Assembly: GCA_910577755.1 (NCBI GenBank)
Contig: CAJTNL010000002.1
Coordinates: 74,048-138,047, forward strand
Length of the DNA: 64,000 nucleotides
DNA from: an uncultured Eubacteriales bacterium
Lineage (GTDB): Bacteria > Bacillota > Clostridia > Oscillospirales > Acutalibacteraceae
Reading direction: 5' to 3'
This document shows positions 18,793 to 28,223 of this stretch, piece after piece (within the stretch, counting starts at the first letter, position 1; each line of letters opens with the position of its first letter). Both the position numbers and the translations under genes were made by a program. The notes under the pieces were generated by a model. The model searched no databases, was not told the DNA's origin, and saw only the letters and a program-made list of their open reading frames with translations.

Positions 18793-18821
18793 TTGTGGGA
18801 TAATTACATTTTTGTTATAAT
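18793..18821 (+). promoter_or_regulatory. pyrE promoter
   Basis: TTGTGG (18793-18798), 17-nt spacer and TATAAT (18816-18821), 32 nt before the pyrE start. No attenuator or PyrR-type hairpin is apparent in the short leader. Confidence 0.7.
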
Positions 18822-18853
18822 ACATACATCAGAGTGAAAGGAATGGTGAATAC

Positions 18854-19519
18854 ATGCTTTCTACAGAGAAAAAAGAGTTTATTGAGTTCATGATGTCTGC
18901 CGATGTATTGCGCTTTGGAGATTTTATTACCAAAAGCGGACGGAATACACCGTATTTTGTCAATACAGGAAATTATAAAACAGGTATGCAAAGCTTTAAA
19001 TTAGGTGGTTTTTACGGGACTTTTATAACAAAAACTATCGGTAATAAATTTGACGCTATGTTTGGACCCGCATATAAGGGCATTCCACTGGTGACTGCCA
19101 CCGCTGGTGCTTTGGCACGGGAGTATGGAATTGATAAGCCGTATTTTTTTAATCGCAAAGAAATAAAAGACCACGGTGAAGGCGGAAATACGGTTGGGTA
19201 TCAGCCAAAAGACGGGGATCGTATCATCATTGTTGAGGATGTGATTACGGCCGGTACGGCTATTCGTGAGATTATGCCAATTTTGAAAGAGTGCGGCGAT
19301 ATACAGGTAACTGACATGTTTATCTCTGTAAATCGTTGTGAAATGGGCAAAATTCCTGGAAAAACAGCGGTTACAGAAGTTGGGGAGGAATTCGGCATTC
19401 AAGTTCATGCGCTGATTACCGTACAGGATATTTACTCATATTTAAAGGAGCAGGAAACCGACAGAAACCTTTTAAATGCAATGAAAGCATATATGGATCA
19501 GTTCTGCGTATTTGCATAA
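18854..19519 (+). CDS. pyrE: Orotate phosphoribosyltransferase
   Basis: At 221 residues it matches the family length. The PRPP-binding loop IIIVEDVITAGTAIRE (about 124-139) and the flexible-loop region FNRKEIKDHGEGG are intact. It converts orotate and PRPP to orotidine monophosphate in de novo pyrimidine synthesis. The gene stands apart from any other pyr gene in the window and has its own promoter; an uncharacterised gene follows after 107 nt. Confidence 0.94.
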   Translation: MLSTEKKEFIEFMMSADVLRFGDFITKSGRNTPYFVNTGNYKTGMQSFKLGGFYGTFITKTIGNKFDAMFGPAYKGIPLVTATAGALAREYGIDKPYFFNRKEIKDHGEGGNTVGYQPKDGDRIIIVEDVITAGTAIREIMPILKECGDIQVTDMFISVNRCEMGKIPGKTAVTEVGEEFGIQVHALITVQDIYSYLKEQETDRNLLNAMKAYMDQFCVFA

Positions 19520-19626
19520 AATATTAAATTGCTATATTTTATATGCTACAGTGTACGAGATGTATCGGAATCTGCCGTTTTTGCATAGGATAATTAGGGA
19601 GTGTGGTGTGAAAATATGTACAGGCG

Positions 19627-20115
19627 GTGGTGAAAATCGATTATATACAGTATGGTGAAGGGGTGGATATTTCTCAATTACCAAAAGAAATACAAGAACA
19701 GTTGGCAATTTTAAATCGCAGTCAGTCATTGACCATGATTATCATTGCTGGTATTTTAATGAGATATAAAAGTATGGATTTGCAGAAACAACAGTTAATT
19801 TGCAACGCTTTATGTCCTGAACAAGCTGAGTCGGACAGTGGTACCGATGCTCTGCAAATGCAGGTTGCATCATCACTAATAATTCTATATGCATTGTTTG
19901 CGTTTAATCATCAATCACAAAACTTGCTGCAGGAGGCTTGTGAAAGCGGTAATGCAACGAAAGGGTTAAAATTAGAATTGACATTGAGCGAAATAAGTAT
20001 CCTAATTGCACTTATTCGCTTCTTTCAGCTTGTAAAAACAGATGAAAATGTGCAAAATTCAGAAACATCTGTTTTATCTGCAGAGGAGCTGGAGGGGCTT
20101 GAACCGGATATTTAA
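19627..20115 (+). CDS. Uncharacterised 162-residue protein
   Basis: Two adjacent GTG codons (19627, 19630) are the only possible starts after an in-frame TGA at 19609; no good ribosome binding site marks the choice. The protein is probably cytoplasmic and helical, with hydrophobic stretches SLTMIIIAGILMRY and QVASSLIILYALFAF and a generally acidic C-terminus. I recognise no domain. It follows pyrE in the same direction and ends in a strong terminator, so it may be read from the pyrE promoter. Confidence 0.7.
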   Translation: MVKIDYIQYGEGVDISQLPKEIQEQLAILNRSQSLTMIIIAGILMRYKSMDLQKQQLICNALCPEQAESDSGTDALQMQVASSLIILYALFAFNHQSQNLLQEACESGNATKGLKLELTLSEISILIALIRFFQLVKTDENVQNSETSVLSAEELEGLEPDI

Positions 20116-20121
20116 AAAATT

Positions 20122-20158
20122 AAAAAAAACTGAGAGCTATTTAGCTCTCAGTTTTTTT
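20122..20158. terminator. Bidirectional terminator between convergent genes
   Basis: ACTGAGAGCT and AGCTCTCAGT pair around ATTT, with A8 on one side and T7 on the other; it serves both the 19627-20115 gene and the gerQ-like gene on the opposite strand. Confidence 0.88.
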
Positions 20159-20164
20159 AATTTT

Positions 20165-20605
20165 TTAGCGGCGTTGGTTTCTTATATTACGCGGTTGATT
20201 GGGGGTTCTGTTATTGTTATTTAATATATTGTAGTTACCGCTAGGACGATCTCCAGGAAAATAAAAATAAATAAATTTTATAGAAAAAATATCACAAACA
20301 ATAAAGTCTTTTTCTATATCGTCATATAGCGTTACATAGCTGGTTCCAACAAAGTACAGTAAACCCTGTTTGCGCATAATTTGTTCAGTACCAATTAAAA
20401 ACTCTATGACAACGTATTCGCCAATATTTTGGTAAAGAATGCGTTGCATGGATCCTATCATTTCAGGTGAATCAAATACCTGCTGAGGTGGCGTATTAAA
20501 ATCATTCATTTGGCTGGATCCATCAGAATTTCTTTGATAATTTGCATTTGGATCGTTGGCACCAAACTTCATTTTGAGTTCATGCTCATTGTGAATAGGA
20601 CACAT
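20165..20605 (-). CDS. gerQ: Spore coat protein GerQ-like
   Basis: The 146-residue protein has a low-complexity N-terminus rich in Asn/Gln/Ser and a conserved core around residues 54-118 (MQRILYQNIGEYVVIEFLIG, followed by KQGLLYFVGTSYVTLYD). This resembles the GerQ core in which a short beta-rich domain is read out after 'ILRLNKGK'. The tail is Asn/Arg-rich (NRTPNQPRNIRNQRR). In Bacillus GerQ is cross-linked into the coat and is needed for CwlJ to sit in the spore; the gene directly upstream here encodes a CwlJ homologue, 17 nt away. GGAGGT precedes the ATG by 5 nt. The similarity is remote, so the assignment leans on context. Confidence 0.7.
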   Translation of the reverse strand: MCPIHNEHELKMKFGANDPNANYQRNSDGSSQMNDFNTPPQQVFDSPEMIGSMQRILYQNIGEYVVIEFLIGTEQIMRKQGLLYFVGTSYVTLYDDIEKDFIVCDIFSIKFIYFYFPGDRPSGNYNILNNNNRTPNQPRNIRNQRR

Positions 20606-20622
20606 AAAATACCTCCATGTTA

Positions 20623-21057
20623 TTATGTTGCGGCATATGCCTCTGTTGGGTTATAAAAGCAGTGGTCGCCAATTCGAATCACAAATTCACCTACATTTGT
20701 TGGAAAGTTTGGTCTGCAGGAGGGTGAAAACGGATTGAAAAACCACAGTGCAAAACCTAAGTTTGTGAGTCGGTTTCCTGCAATTGCCCAATTAGCAATA
20801 TCATATTCAATTTGACTAGGACGCATATTATATATATTTTGTGAGTTGTATGATCCGCCTACGGTTTCCATTGCACATACAAATTGCCTTTGCTGAAACA
20901 CAACTTCACGAATAGTATTTAACCGTCCATATTCACCGTAAGTAATATTCACACGGTTCATAATGATACAGGCAACAGCGCGCATGCCGTTATCTCCTTC
21001 TCCACCGGCTTCACATTGTATGGTACGTGCTAATATTTCTAAATCAGATAAAGCCAT
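20623..21057 (-). CDS. cwlJ: Cell wall hydrolase CwlJ/SleB family, spore cortex lysis
   Basis: At 144 residues it equals Bacillus CwlJ in length, and it lacks a signal peptide and a peptidoglycan-binding domain, unlike SleB. Hydrolase_2 landmarks are ARTIQCEAGGEGDNGMRAV (the catalytic Glu is in CEAGGEG), INRV, and ALWFFNP near 103-109, ending in HCFYNPTEAY. During germination CwlJ cleaves cortex peptidoglycan that contains muramic-delta-lactam. The gene is the first of a two-gene operon with gerQ and has an AAGGAG site 7 nt before its ATG. It is good evidence that the organism sporulates. Confidence 0.9.
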   Translation of the reverse strand: MALSDLEILARTIQCEAGGEGDNGMRAVACIIMNRVNITYGEYGRLNTIREVVFQQRQFVCAMETVGGSYNSQNIYNMRPSQIEYDIANWAIAGNRLTNLGFALWFFNPFSPSCRPNFPTNVGEFVIRIGDHCFYNPTEAYAAT

Positions 21058-21149
21058 TGCAACACTCCTTCCCTTATATTTTCGATCTTTATTTGATTAA
21101 CTATATGCAAAATCTATCGTATTCATTCCATAAATTATTTATATATAAA

Positions 21150-21179
21150 AAATAAGATGTCGTCATAGACATCTTATTT
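21150..21179 (-). terminator. Terminator of the mltG-like gene
   Basis: AAATAAGATGTC and its complement pair around a 6-nt loop; read on the minus strand the hairpin is followed by TTATTTTTTATATAT. Confidence 0.8.
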
Positions 21180-21191
21180 CTGGGGGTGTGC

Positions 21192-22061
21192 TTACTCATA
21201 TTGTACACCAAATTGAGCGATGGCGGCTTGATGTTCTTCATATGTGACGGAATAATGGTTTTCATTGTCCTTGCCAAAGAAAAAGTATAAGGCATCTGTT
21301 TGTGCGGGGTTGCGCACAGCGTTGATTGCATCGGCTCCAGGACTGCAAATGGGGCCGGCCGGTAATGCCTGGCATTTATAGGTATTAAATAAAGCTGCGT
21401 ATTTTGAGGTATCTCCTAACAGTGGATTGTCGGTAACGTAATTGTTAATATATTCTCTAGTGGAATCCATTTGCAAAGGCAACCCATTATTTAAACGATT
21501 ATAAATAATCCCTGCAACCATTGCCATATGATTGGGACTGCGTGTTTCCATTTGAACAATAGATGCAATAATTAGTTGTTCGTCGGTCAATGTCGCACCG
21601 GTGTTGTTACGATATGCATTTAACATAGCAATCAGTATATTCTGTGGATCTTCCCCTTTTTTAAATGTGTAGGTAGCAGGATATAGGTAGCCTTCCATCA
21701 CAAATGCACGGTTGTTGTCTGCGGGTACAGTAACAGATTTAGGGCGGTAGCTCTGGCATACCTGATAAAATTCCTCTGCTGTGCAAATTTCGTTGGCTTC
21801 CAATCGTTTTGCAATCAAATCCCATGTAAAACCTTCTGGAATGGTAATAGTTACTTCTTGAGTGTTTAGCCCTGAAGACGGGGAACGGGAAGAAACCGAA
21901 GATGAAGTGGGTACGCTATTTTCTGGACCAGTTTGACTGTTCGTAGTGTGAGGTTGAGAAGCAGTTGATTCTTTTATGTTCTTATCGGCGGCACATCCTG
22001 AAATCACAAATGTGAATACAAGCAGCGATGCAGCAGCTATTACGGCAAGTTTTTGTTTCAT
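21192..22061 (-). CDS. MltG/YceG-like endolytic transglycosylase lipoprotein
   Basis: The 289-residue precursor has a lipobox FVISGC with acylated Cys23, then a Ser/Thr-rich linker (about 30-65). The YceG domain follows: the catalytic motif ASIVQMETR (the Glu of ETR) and the conserved AGIIYNRLNNGLPLQMDST segment. MltG cuts nascent glycan strands to set their length. The version here is short and anchored by lipid rather than by a transmembrane helix. It stands alone, divergent from the SpaA-fold gene. Whether it acts in vegetative wall synthesis or in the spore, given the neighbouring cwlJ operon, is open. Confidence 0.86.
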   Translation of the reverse strand: MKQKLAVIAAASLLVFTFVISGCAADKNIKESTASQPHTTNSQTGPENSVPTSSSVSSRSPSSGLNTQEVTITIPEGFTWDLIAKRLEANEICTAEEFYQVCQSYRPKSVTVPADNNRAFVMEGYLYPATYTFKKGEDPQNILIAMLNAYRNNTGATLTDEQLIIASIVQMETRSPNHMAMVAGIIYNRLNNGLPLQMDSTREYINNYVTDNPLLGDTSKYAALFNTYKCQALPAGPICSPGADAINAVRNPAQTDALYFFFGKDNENHYSVTYEEHQAAIAQFGVQYE

Positions 22062-22231
22062 AATTTTTATACTCCTTTTTCACTATATTGCCATCATAAC
22101 ATATTCGACAAAATGTTACAATTATTTGTTAGCAACAAAATATTTTCACAATATAGTATTTGCAGGAATATATTATAAAAGAAAGAAAAGGTAAGAGAAT
22201 TTATTTTATCATAAGCAAGAGGAGGCATGTC

Positions 22232-23488
22232 ATGAGAAATTTCCATCACCGTATACCAATCCGGCGAAAGCTACCAATTGGTGTTTGCCATAAAAATACA
22301 GACCAGTGGCTGTCTTATATAGAACAATCTTCCTGTAAAGCGGCTGCATTTATGTTTTACATAGTAGATACAGACACCGGATATGGTTTGCATGGAGCTG
22401 AATTTGCCCTCATGAAAAATGAGGAGATTATTTTTGAGAGTTATTCAAATCGCTCTGGCGCTGTTTGGTTTCCACTATTAAAGGAAGGTACTTATACGTT
22501 AAAAGAGCTATCGTATCCGGAGCAGTATATACCCGAAAAATATAAATTTTCGGTACATATTCATTATAATGGAAATATTACAATAGATGGTATGCCTGTT
22601 TGTCGGTTTAAAATACAACATAAATTGCAAAAAGAAACAGCGTCTTTTACCATCATTATATATGATGTTAGAAGTGGTATTCGGCTGGATGGCGCCGTGT
22701 TTACATTATGTCAGAACGAGAAAATATTGGGAACAGAAGTTTCTGATAAAGACGGTTTGATTAAGTTTCATAATCTTTCATCTGGTATTTATAACCTTGT
22801 AGAACAACAACCGCCAGCAGGTTATATCAAAAATTCTGCCTCTCATGTGGTGGTTGTGGCCAATGATGGAACAGTTACTATTGACGGTCATGCAGCCGAA
22901 CAGACCTCTATCGGTAATAAGCCGATTTTATATGATATTTTCTTTGTAAAACAGGATGAACAGACAGGAGAGCCGCTGCAAGGCGCAGTGTTCGAGTTAT
23001 TAGAAGACTCAGTTGTGCTATATACCGCTGTTTCCAATGAAAAAGGAGAAATTAATTTTGGCAGCTTTGCACCAGGGACTTATTTGCTGCGTGAACAGAA
23101 ACCGCCCGCAGGATATTTGACCAATACACATGCTTATACCGTTGTTGTAGCGCAGGACGGCAAGGTTACTATAGATGGAATTCCGACCGAACGTGCTACA
23201 ATTGGGGATAAACGGAAAGGAGATGTGATAACAGTCCGTATGCTCAATGCAAATCAGGAGACAATGTCAGGTGTGGTATTTCAATTACTGCAAGAAGAAA
23301 TGGTTGTACAGGAAGTATGTGCTGATGGGAATGGGGAAGCTATTTATATGAATTTACAAGCAGGAGATTATAAAATAGTACAATTAGGTGAAGAGGGTAA
23401 ACCTATGGAAACGACACATATGTTGCATGTTAGTAATATTGGCGTTATAACAATTGATGATCGGGAAACCGATGAGCTTATCTGGTAA
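22232..23488 (+). CDS. Protein of four SpaA-type (prealbumin-like) domains without signal peptide or sortase motif
   Basis: The ATG at 22232, 6 nt after AGAGGAGG, is preferred over an upstream in-frame start at 22160 that lacks a site. The 418 residues form four repeats near 37-125, 136-225, 233-322 and 332-410, with recurrent TIDG and PPAGY signatures and a Glu before PPAGY that is often the acidic member of an isopeptide pair. Such Cna-B/SpaA domains usually belong to sortase-anchored pilins, but here there is no N-terminal signal sequence, no LPXTG and no transmembrane tail; the N-terminus is basic and ends in a normal helix start. A coat or intracellular structural role, near the cwlJ-gerQ pair, is an inference. 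Divergently transcribed from mltG. Confidence 0.82.
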   Translation: MRNFHHRIPIRRKLPIGVCHKNTDQWLSYIEQSSCKAAAFMFYIVDTDTGYGLHGAEFALMKNEEIIFESYSNRSGAVWFPLLKEGTYTLKELSYPEQYIPEKYKFSVHIHYNGNITIDGMPVCRFKIQHKLQKETASFTIIIYDVRSGIRLDGAVFTLCQNEKILGTEVSDKDGLIKFHNLSSGIYNLVEQQPPAGYIKNSASHVVVVANDGTVTIDGHAAEQTSIGNKPILYDIFFVKQDEQTGEPLQGAVFELLEDSVVLYTAVSNEKGEINFGSFAPGTYLLREQKPPAGYLTNTHAYTVVVAQDGKVTIDGIPTERATIGDKRKGDVITVRMLNANQETMSGVVFQLLQEEMVVQEVCADGNGEAIYMNLQAGDYKIVQLGEEGKPMETTHMLHVSNIGVITIDDRETDELIW

Positions 23489-23511
23489 TTGCTAAGAAAT
23501 CACTTTTATTC

Positions 23512-23550
23512 CGCTATCCGTTTATAATCAAATGGATGGCGGTTTGTTAC
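23512..23550 (+). terminator. Weak terminator-like hairpin
   Basis: CCGCTATCC and GGATGGCGG pair imperfectly (one bulge on each side) around a 14-nt loop and are followed by TTTGTTACTTT, just after the SpaA-fold gene. Confidence 0.5.
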
Positions 23551-23645
23551 TTTATATATTATCCAGAATAAAAATCCTTCTGTAGATTACATGCAGTGCG
23601 TTTATTTTCATGATTATGGTAAATCCTAACTAAGAGGTGATAGAT

Positions 23646-25103
23646 ATGGAATCTATTTGGGAAAAAGAAATTGATATGCCTATGTATGCTCCGTTAAAAC
23701 AAGATATTAAGGTGCATACAGCTGTGATAGGCGGTGGTATGGCAGGCATACTAACGGCATATTTGTTACAAAAACAAGGCGCAGATGTAGTTGTTTTAGA
23801 GGCACAGTGTATTGGTAGTGGTCAAACAAAACATACAACTGCTAAAATCACTTCTCAGCACAATTTAATTTATCATAAATTATTAAAATCTCTGGGAGAA
23901 GAACGCGCAAAACTTTACGCAGACGCAAATCAAGAAGCTATTGGTATTTATCGTAATTTAGCCAATCAGATGAGTGAAAAATGTGCATTTGAAGAAAAAG
24001 AGAATATATTATATGCAACAAAAAGTCCTGCTGCTATTGAAGAGGAAGTACAGGTTATGCAGCGTTTAGGCTTGAAAGCAAGTTTTGTGACAAAAACAGA
24101 GTTACCTTTTCCAATTACGGGGGCTATAAGACTAGAAGGGCAAGCACAATTTCATCCCTTGTTTTTTTTAAAAGGGCTTGCTGAGCAGCTTACTGTTTAT
24201 GAGCGTACTATGGTACGTACTATTCAGGACGGTACGGTGATAACAGATGGTGGATGTGTGGAAGCGAAACATATTGTAGTAGCCACTCATTATCCGTTTA
24301 TCAATGTTCCGGGATATTACTTTGCGCGCCAACATCAAGAGCGTTCTTATGTACTGTCATTGTATCAGGCAGAGCAGTATAGCGGTATGTATTTAGGGGT
24401 AGATCAGCCGATATACTCTTTTCGTAATACAGGGAATTATTTGCTGTTTGGCGGTTCTGCTCACAGAACGGGAGAGAACAGGCAAGGCGGACAATATGAA
24501 CGCTTGAGAAAAGCAGCAAAAGAGTTTTATCCCAATGCGGTAGAAACTGCTTGCTGGTCTGCACAGGACTGTATGACATTAGACGGTATTCCATATATTG
24601 GTCAGTATGCTTCTCCACTACACAATATTTATGTGGCAACAGGTTTTTGTAAATGGGGTATGACGTCTGCTATGGTATCGGCTATGATTTTAAGCGATCA
24701 AATTTTAGGAAAAAATAATTCCTTTCAGGAAGTATTTGCGCCGCAAAGAACGACGATTAAGATGTCGGTAAAGCAGGCTATAAAAGACGGCGCTCATGCT
24801 ATAAGAGGTTTAACTGCTGGTTTTCTTGCGCCGCCAAGAATTGCTTTGGATAAGCTTCCGAAAGGACATGGTGGAATTGTGGAAGCGGACAGTAAAAAAA
24901 TGGGCGTATATAAAGAGGATAATGAAACGATTCATGCTGTACAAGTGCAGTGTACACATTTAGGATGCCAGCTGGAATGGAATGCAGATGAACGCAGTTG
25001 GGATTGTCCTTGTCACGGTTCACGTTTTGATTATAAAGGTAATTTGATAGATAATCCGGCAATGGAGGGATTACAATATACCGTAATTTCTGATAGTGAA
25101 TAA
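23646..25103 (+). CDS. FAD-dependent oxidoreductase with C-terminal Rieske [2Fe-2S] domain
   Basis: ATG at 23646 sits 8 nt after AGAGG; a GTG at 23637 would overlap that site. The 485-residue protein has a DAO-type FAD domain (VIGGGMAGILTAYLL near 28-42, then VVLEAQCIGSGQT) and a Rieske domain at the end. The cluster ligands are C436-x-H438 and C454-x-x-H457, with C441 and C456 positioned as the disulfide pair of Rieske folds. Related DAO-Rieske proteins are common in Firmicutes but are poorly characterised; the cluster probably passes electrons to or from the flavin. No gene for a partner is adjacent. Confidence 0.9.
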   Translation: MESIWEKEIDMPMYAPLKQDIKVHTAVIGGGMAGILTAYLLQKQGADVVVLEAQCIGSGQTKHTTAKITSQHNLIYHKLLKSLGEERAKLYADANQEAIGIYRNLANQMSEKCAFEEKENILYATKSPAAIEEEVQVMQRLGLKASFVTKTELPFPITGAIRLEGQAQFHPLFFLKGLAEQLTVYERTMVRTIQDGTVITDGGCVEAKHIVVATHYPFINVPGYYFARQHQERSYVLSLYQAEQYSGMYLGVDQPIYSFRNTGNYLLFGGSAHRTGENRQGGQYERLRKAAKEFYPNAVETACWSAQDCMTLDGIPYIGQYASPLHNIYVATGFCKWGMTSAMVSAMILSDQILGKNNSFQEVFAPQRTTIKMSVKQAIKDGAHAIRGLTAGFLAPPRIALDKLPKGHGGIVEADSKKMGVYKEDNETIHAVQVQCTHLGCQLEWNADERSWDCPCHGSRFDYKGNLIDNPAMEGLQYTVISDSE

Positions 25104-25296
25104 AATTATGTGTATTTTTTATTTACTACGAGACATCTGTTTTTATATCATGAAAAAAGAAGTATACATTGAATATTGATTTTGCGGTATTGGCTAGTGA
25201 TATAATGCTAATTATTTTATGATTTATGTTACAAATTTGTGTAAAAACTATATATTTATATAAGTATTTAGCTATATGTATAAAGCTTTTTATCAA

Positions 25297-27894
25297 TTAT
25301 TCGCTTCTTAGAGCAATAACGGGGTCTTTTTTTGCAGCAATTTTTGAGGGAATCAATCCGGCTGCCATGGTTAGCAGTGCGCTAATGAGAATTAGAATAA
25401 CCGCGCCGGATACAGGTAGGGCTGCAAGACCAGATACACCGGAAAGAGTATTAATAACCGCATTTATAGGAATGATTAACAGCAAAGTGATACCTATGCC
25501 AATTAGTCCCGCTGTCAATCCTACGATGATAGTTTCTGCATTAAAGACACGTGAAATATCTCTTTTGGAAGCGCCGATACTGCGCAAAATACCGATTTCT
25601 TTTGTTCTTTCTAATACAGAGATATAGGTAATAATACCAATCATAATGGAAGATACTAATAGTGAAAGGGATACAAAGCCAATCAGAAGATAGGTAATCA
25701 TATCAATGATATTGCTGATGGAAGAGGTCATAATACCAACCATATCTGTGTATTCAATGATATTTTCTGTGTGGCCGGTTTCTTGTTGCTGTTGATTATA
25801 GTTTGCAATTTCAGAGATAACATGTTCTCTGGATTGAAAGTTTTTTAAATACAGGTTGATTACAGAAGGTTTTTCTAAATTTACCACACCCATGTTTTCT
25901 AAGTTACTGTCATAGGTTGCTTGCAATATTTTTTTATAAGCTTCCAGATATAGAGTGCGATCTGTTGTCGATAAGGCAAGTAGCTGTTCTCTGCGTTCTG
26001 CCGGCAAAATATTGAGCAATGTTTCATGGCTTATTTCTTCGGCAGTGATGAATGGCATGCCAGTAAATACATTAATATTTGGATTTGCAATCTGCTCTTT
26101 TACAATTTCACTTTTATTAATTTGTTCTATTATATATTTTGTAAGAGCGCTAGTATAACCAATAGTTCCGCTGATAGGTGTAGCGGCGGCTTCTGCCGAA
26201 GGACGAAGAATACCCACAATTCTAATGGTTTCAGCATGATCAACAATATTTTTCATAAAAGCTTCATCGTTTCGTTTATCAACCCATACGCCGCTTTCAT
26301 TTTCGTAATATGCCGTATTATGGACCAGCTTGAATTCCAAATTCATAAGATCATCATATGTATAGCTTATCTCGCTGTATTGTGATTGATCGATTTTTTC
26401 GCCGTTTTTCATTTTTTTCTCAATTTCTTTGAACTCCTCCGCGTCTTTTAAGCCGAGGGCGTATAAGGCCATGTCGTTGATTGTATTGTTTTCATCTACC
26501 AGGATAACAGCTTCGTTATAAGCGGTGGGCCATGCTCCGGCAAGTACATCATATTGAGAAGAAAGAAGCTCTGTATTTTCAATCATTTCAGTCCATATAT
26601 TACTTAATATGCCGCCAGATTTTTTTATGGTGTTTGCAGGGAGAAATGGTAGATTTGCTTGATCGTCTATAAGTGGGCTGGGATTGATTTGTGTTAATCC
26701 ATTTTCAGTATCGGATTTATAGATTTGTAACTCCAGGTTATAACCATACTGGATGGCCGTAGTATGTTTTTGAATTGTTTGTGCGTCTGGGCTGTCAAGA
26801 TATCTTTTGAACTGAAAAAGATTATTGTTTTGTGTTTGCAAGGTCTGGTTTTTCAGCGTATCACCCAAAAATCCGTTTTGATAAATTTTACTAGGAGCGT
26901 GCTCTCCTGATTTTTTCTCGTTTGTATTGATATGTTGCTCACGGATTCCCGGCAAATGCATTACCTGACTCTGAATGGTAATTGGGTAAGAGGAAAGTGT
27001 ATCTTCCTGTACTTTGTCGATATATGTTTGCATACCGGAGGAAATGGCTAAAATCAGCGCAATGCCAATAATCCCGATACTGCCTGCAAAGGATGTTAAT
27101 ATGGTACGCCCTTTTTTGGTTTTGAGGTTATGAAAGCTTAAAGACAACGCTGTAAAAAAAGACATGGGTATTTTCTTGTTTTTTTCCAAAGTTTCCGTAT
27201 AGAGCTTGTCAGATTCTGCATATGGATCTGTATCGACCACAATTTTACCGTCCAGCAGCTTTATGATTCTTGTTGCATATATATTTGCCAATTCAGGATT
27301 GTGGGTTACCATAATTACAAGCTTATTTTTTGCGATTTCTTTAAGAAGCTCCATTATTTGAATACTTGTTTTTGAATCTAAAGCGCCAGTTGGTTCATCT
27401 GCCAGTATAATATCGGGATTATTGATTAGTGCACGAGCAATTGCTACCCGCTGCATCTGTCCCCCAGAAATTTGATTTGGTTTTTTATAAATATGATCGC
27501 CAAGACCGACCTTTTGCAGAACAGTGACGGCTCGTTTGCGCCGCTCCTGTTTTGATATTCCTCCTAATGTCAATGCCAGTTCTACATTAGCCAGCACAGT
27601 TTGGTGAGGAATTAAATTATAGCTTTGAAAAACAAATCCGATAGATTGGTTGCGATAAACATCCCAGTTGCTGCTCTTGTACTTTTTAGTAGATACACCG
27701 TTGATTATCAAATCGCCGCTGTCGTATTGGTCAAGACCGCCAATAATATTTAGCATAGTCGTTTTACCCGAGCCGCTTTGTCCCAAAATAGATACAAATT
27801 CGCTTTGTCGAAAAGTAATATTAAGATCTTTTAATACTTGTTGTTTTACTTCACCATTTCGATATATTTTTATTATATTTTTTAATTGCAACAT
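25297..27894 (-). CDS. MacB-like ABC transporter, fused ATPase and FtsX permease
   Basis: The 865-residue protein joins an N-terminal nucleotide-binding domain (Walker A GQSGSGKT 38-45; signature ISGGQ; Walker B DIILADEP; THNPE) to an FtsX permease. The first membrane segment is near 262-285 (GSIGIIGIALILAISSGM), then a large extracytoplasmic part of about 430 residues, then three more segments at the C-terminus ending in the ALRSE motif. This is the full MacB architecture, known for macrolide, peptide or lipoprotein export. The ORF is on the minus strand, with a good AGGAGG before its ATG; promoters and a terminator at 28120-28176 separate it from the small genes upstream. Confidence 0.92.
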   Translation of the reverse strand: MLQLKNIIKIYRNGEVKQQVLKDLNITFRQSEFVSILGQSGSGKTTMLNIIGGLDQYDSGDLIINGVSTKKYKSSNWDVYRNQSIGFVFQSYNLIPHQTVLANVELALTLGGISKQERRKRAVTVLQKVGLGDHIYKKPNQISGGQMQRVAIARALINNPDIILADEPTGALDSKTSIQIMELLKEIAKNKLVIMVTHNPELANIYATRIIKLLDGKIVVDTDPYAESDKLYTETLEKNKKIPMSFFTALSLSFHNLKTKKGRTILTSFAGSIGIIGIALILAISSGMQTYIDKVQEDTLSSYPITIQSQVMHLPGIREQHINTNEKKSGEHAPSKIYQNGFLGDTLKNQTLQTQNNNLFQFKRYLDSPDAQTIQKHTTAIQYGYNLELQIYKSDTENGLTQINPSPLIDDQANLPFLPANTIKKSGGILSNIWTEMIENTELLSSQYDVLAGAWPTAYNEAVILVDENNTINDMALYALGLKDAEEFKEIEKKMKNGEKIDQSQYSEISYTYDDLMNLEFKLVHNTAYYENESGVWVDKRNDEAFMKNIVDHAETIRIVGILRPSAEAAATPISGTIGYTSALTKYIIEQINKSEIVKEQIANPNINVFTGMPFITAEEISHETLLNILPAERREQLLALSTTDRTLYLEAYKKILQATYDSNLENMGVVNLEKPSVINLYLKNFQSREHVISEIANYNQQQQETGHTENIIEYTDMVGIMTSSISNIIDMITYLLIGFVSLSLLVSSIMIGIITYISVLERTKEIGILRSIGASKRDISRVFNAETIIVGLTAGLIGIGITLLLIIPINAVINTLSGVSGLAALPVSGAVILILISALLTMAAGLIPSKIAAKKDPVIALRSE

Positions 27895-28119
27895 AAATTA
27901 TGTACCTCCTGTTGTTAAAATATTGTAGCATATGGAAAAAAACTCAACAACAGGTTAACGTAAGTTTTTTGTTAAATTTTGTGCAGTTTAATTACGCGTC
28001 AAATTATGGTGAGTATCAGTTAAAAAATATAAATTATGTCAACGATGTATTTTTAAAAAATCACATGCATGTTTATGGTATCAGGCGTTGTTTTACAATG
28101 CTCCTATTAATGATTGGTT

Positions 28120-28176
28120 AAAAAATAACATGTGCTTATAAGGCGTTTTATGCCTGCGAAGCACATGTTATTTTTT
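28120..28176. terminator. Bidirectional terminator with 18-bp stem
   Basis: An 18-bp perfect stem (28120-28137 with 28159-28176) carries an inner AGGC/GCCT hairpin and A/T tracts on both flanks. It lies downstream of the two small minus-strand genes and upstream of the MacB-like gene. Confidence 0.82.
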
Positions 28177-28223
28177 CGTGTTTTTTTGTTTACAATTGTA
28201 TATTTTTAAAGGTAACAAATAAA

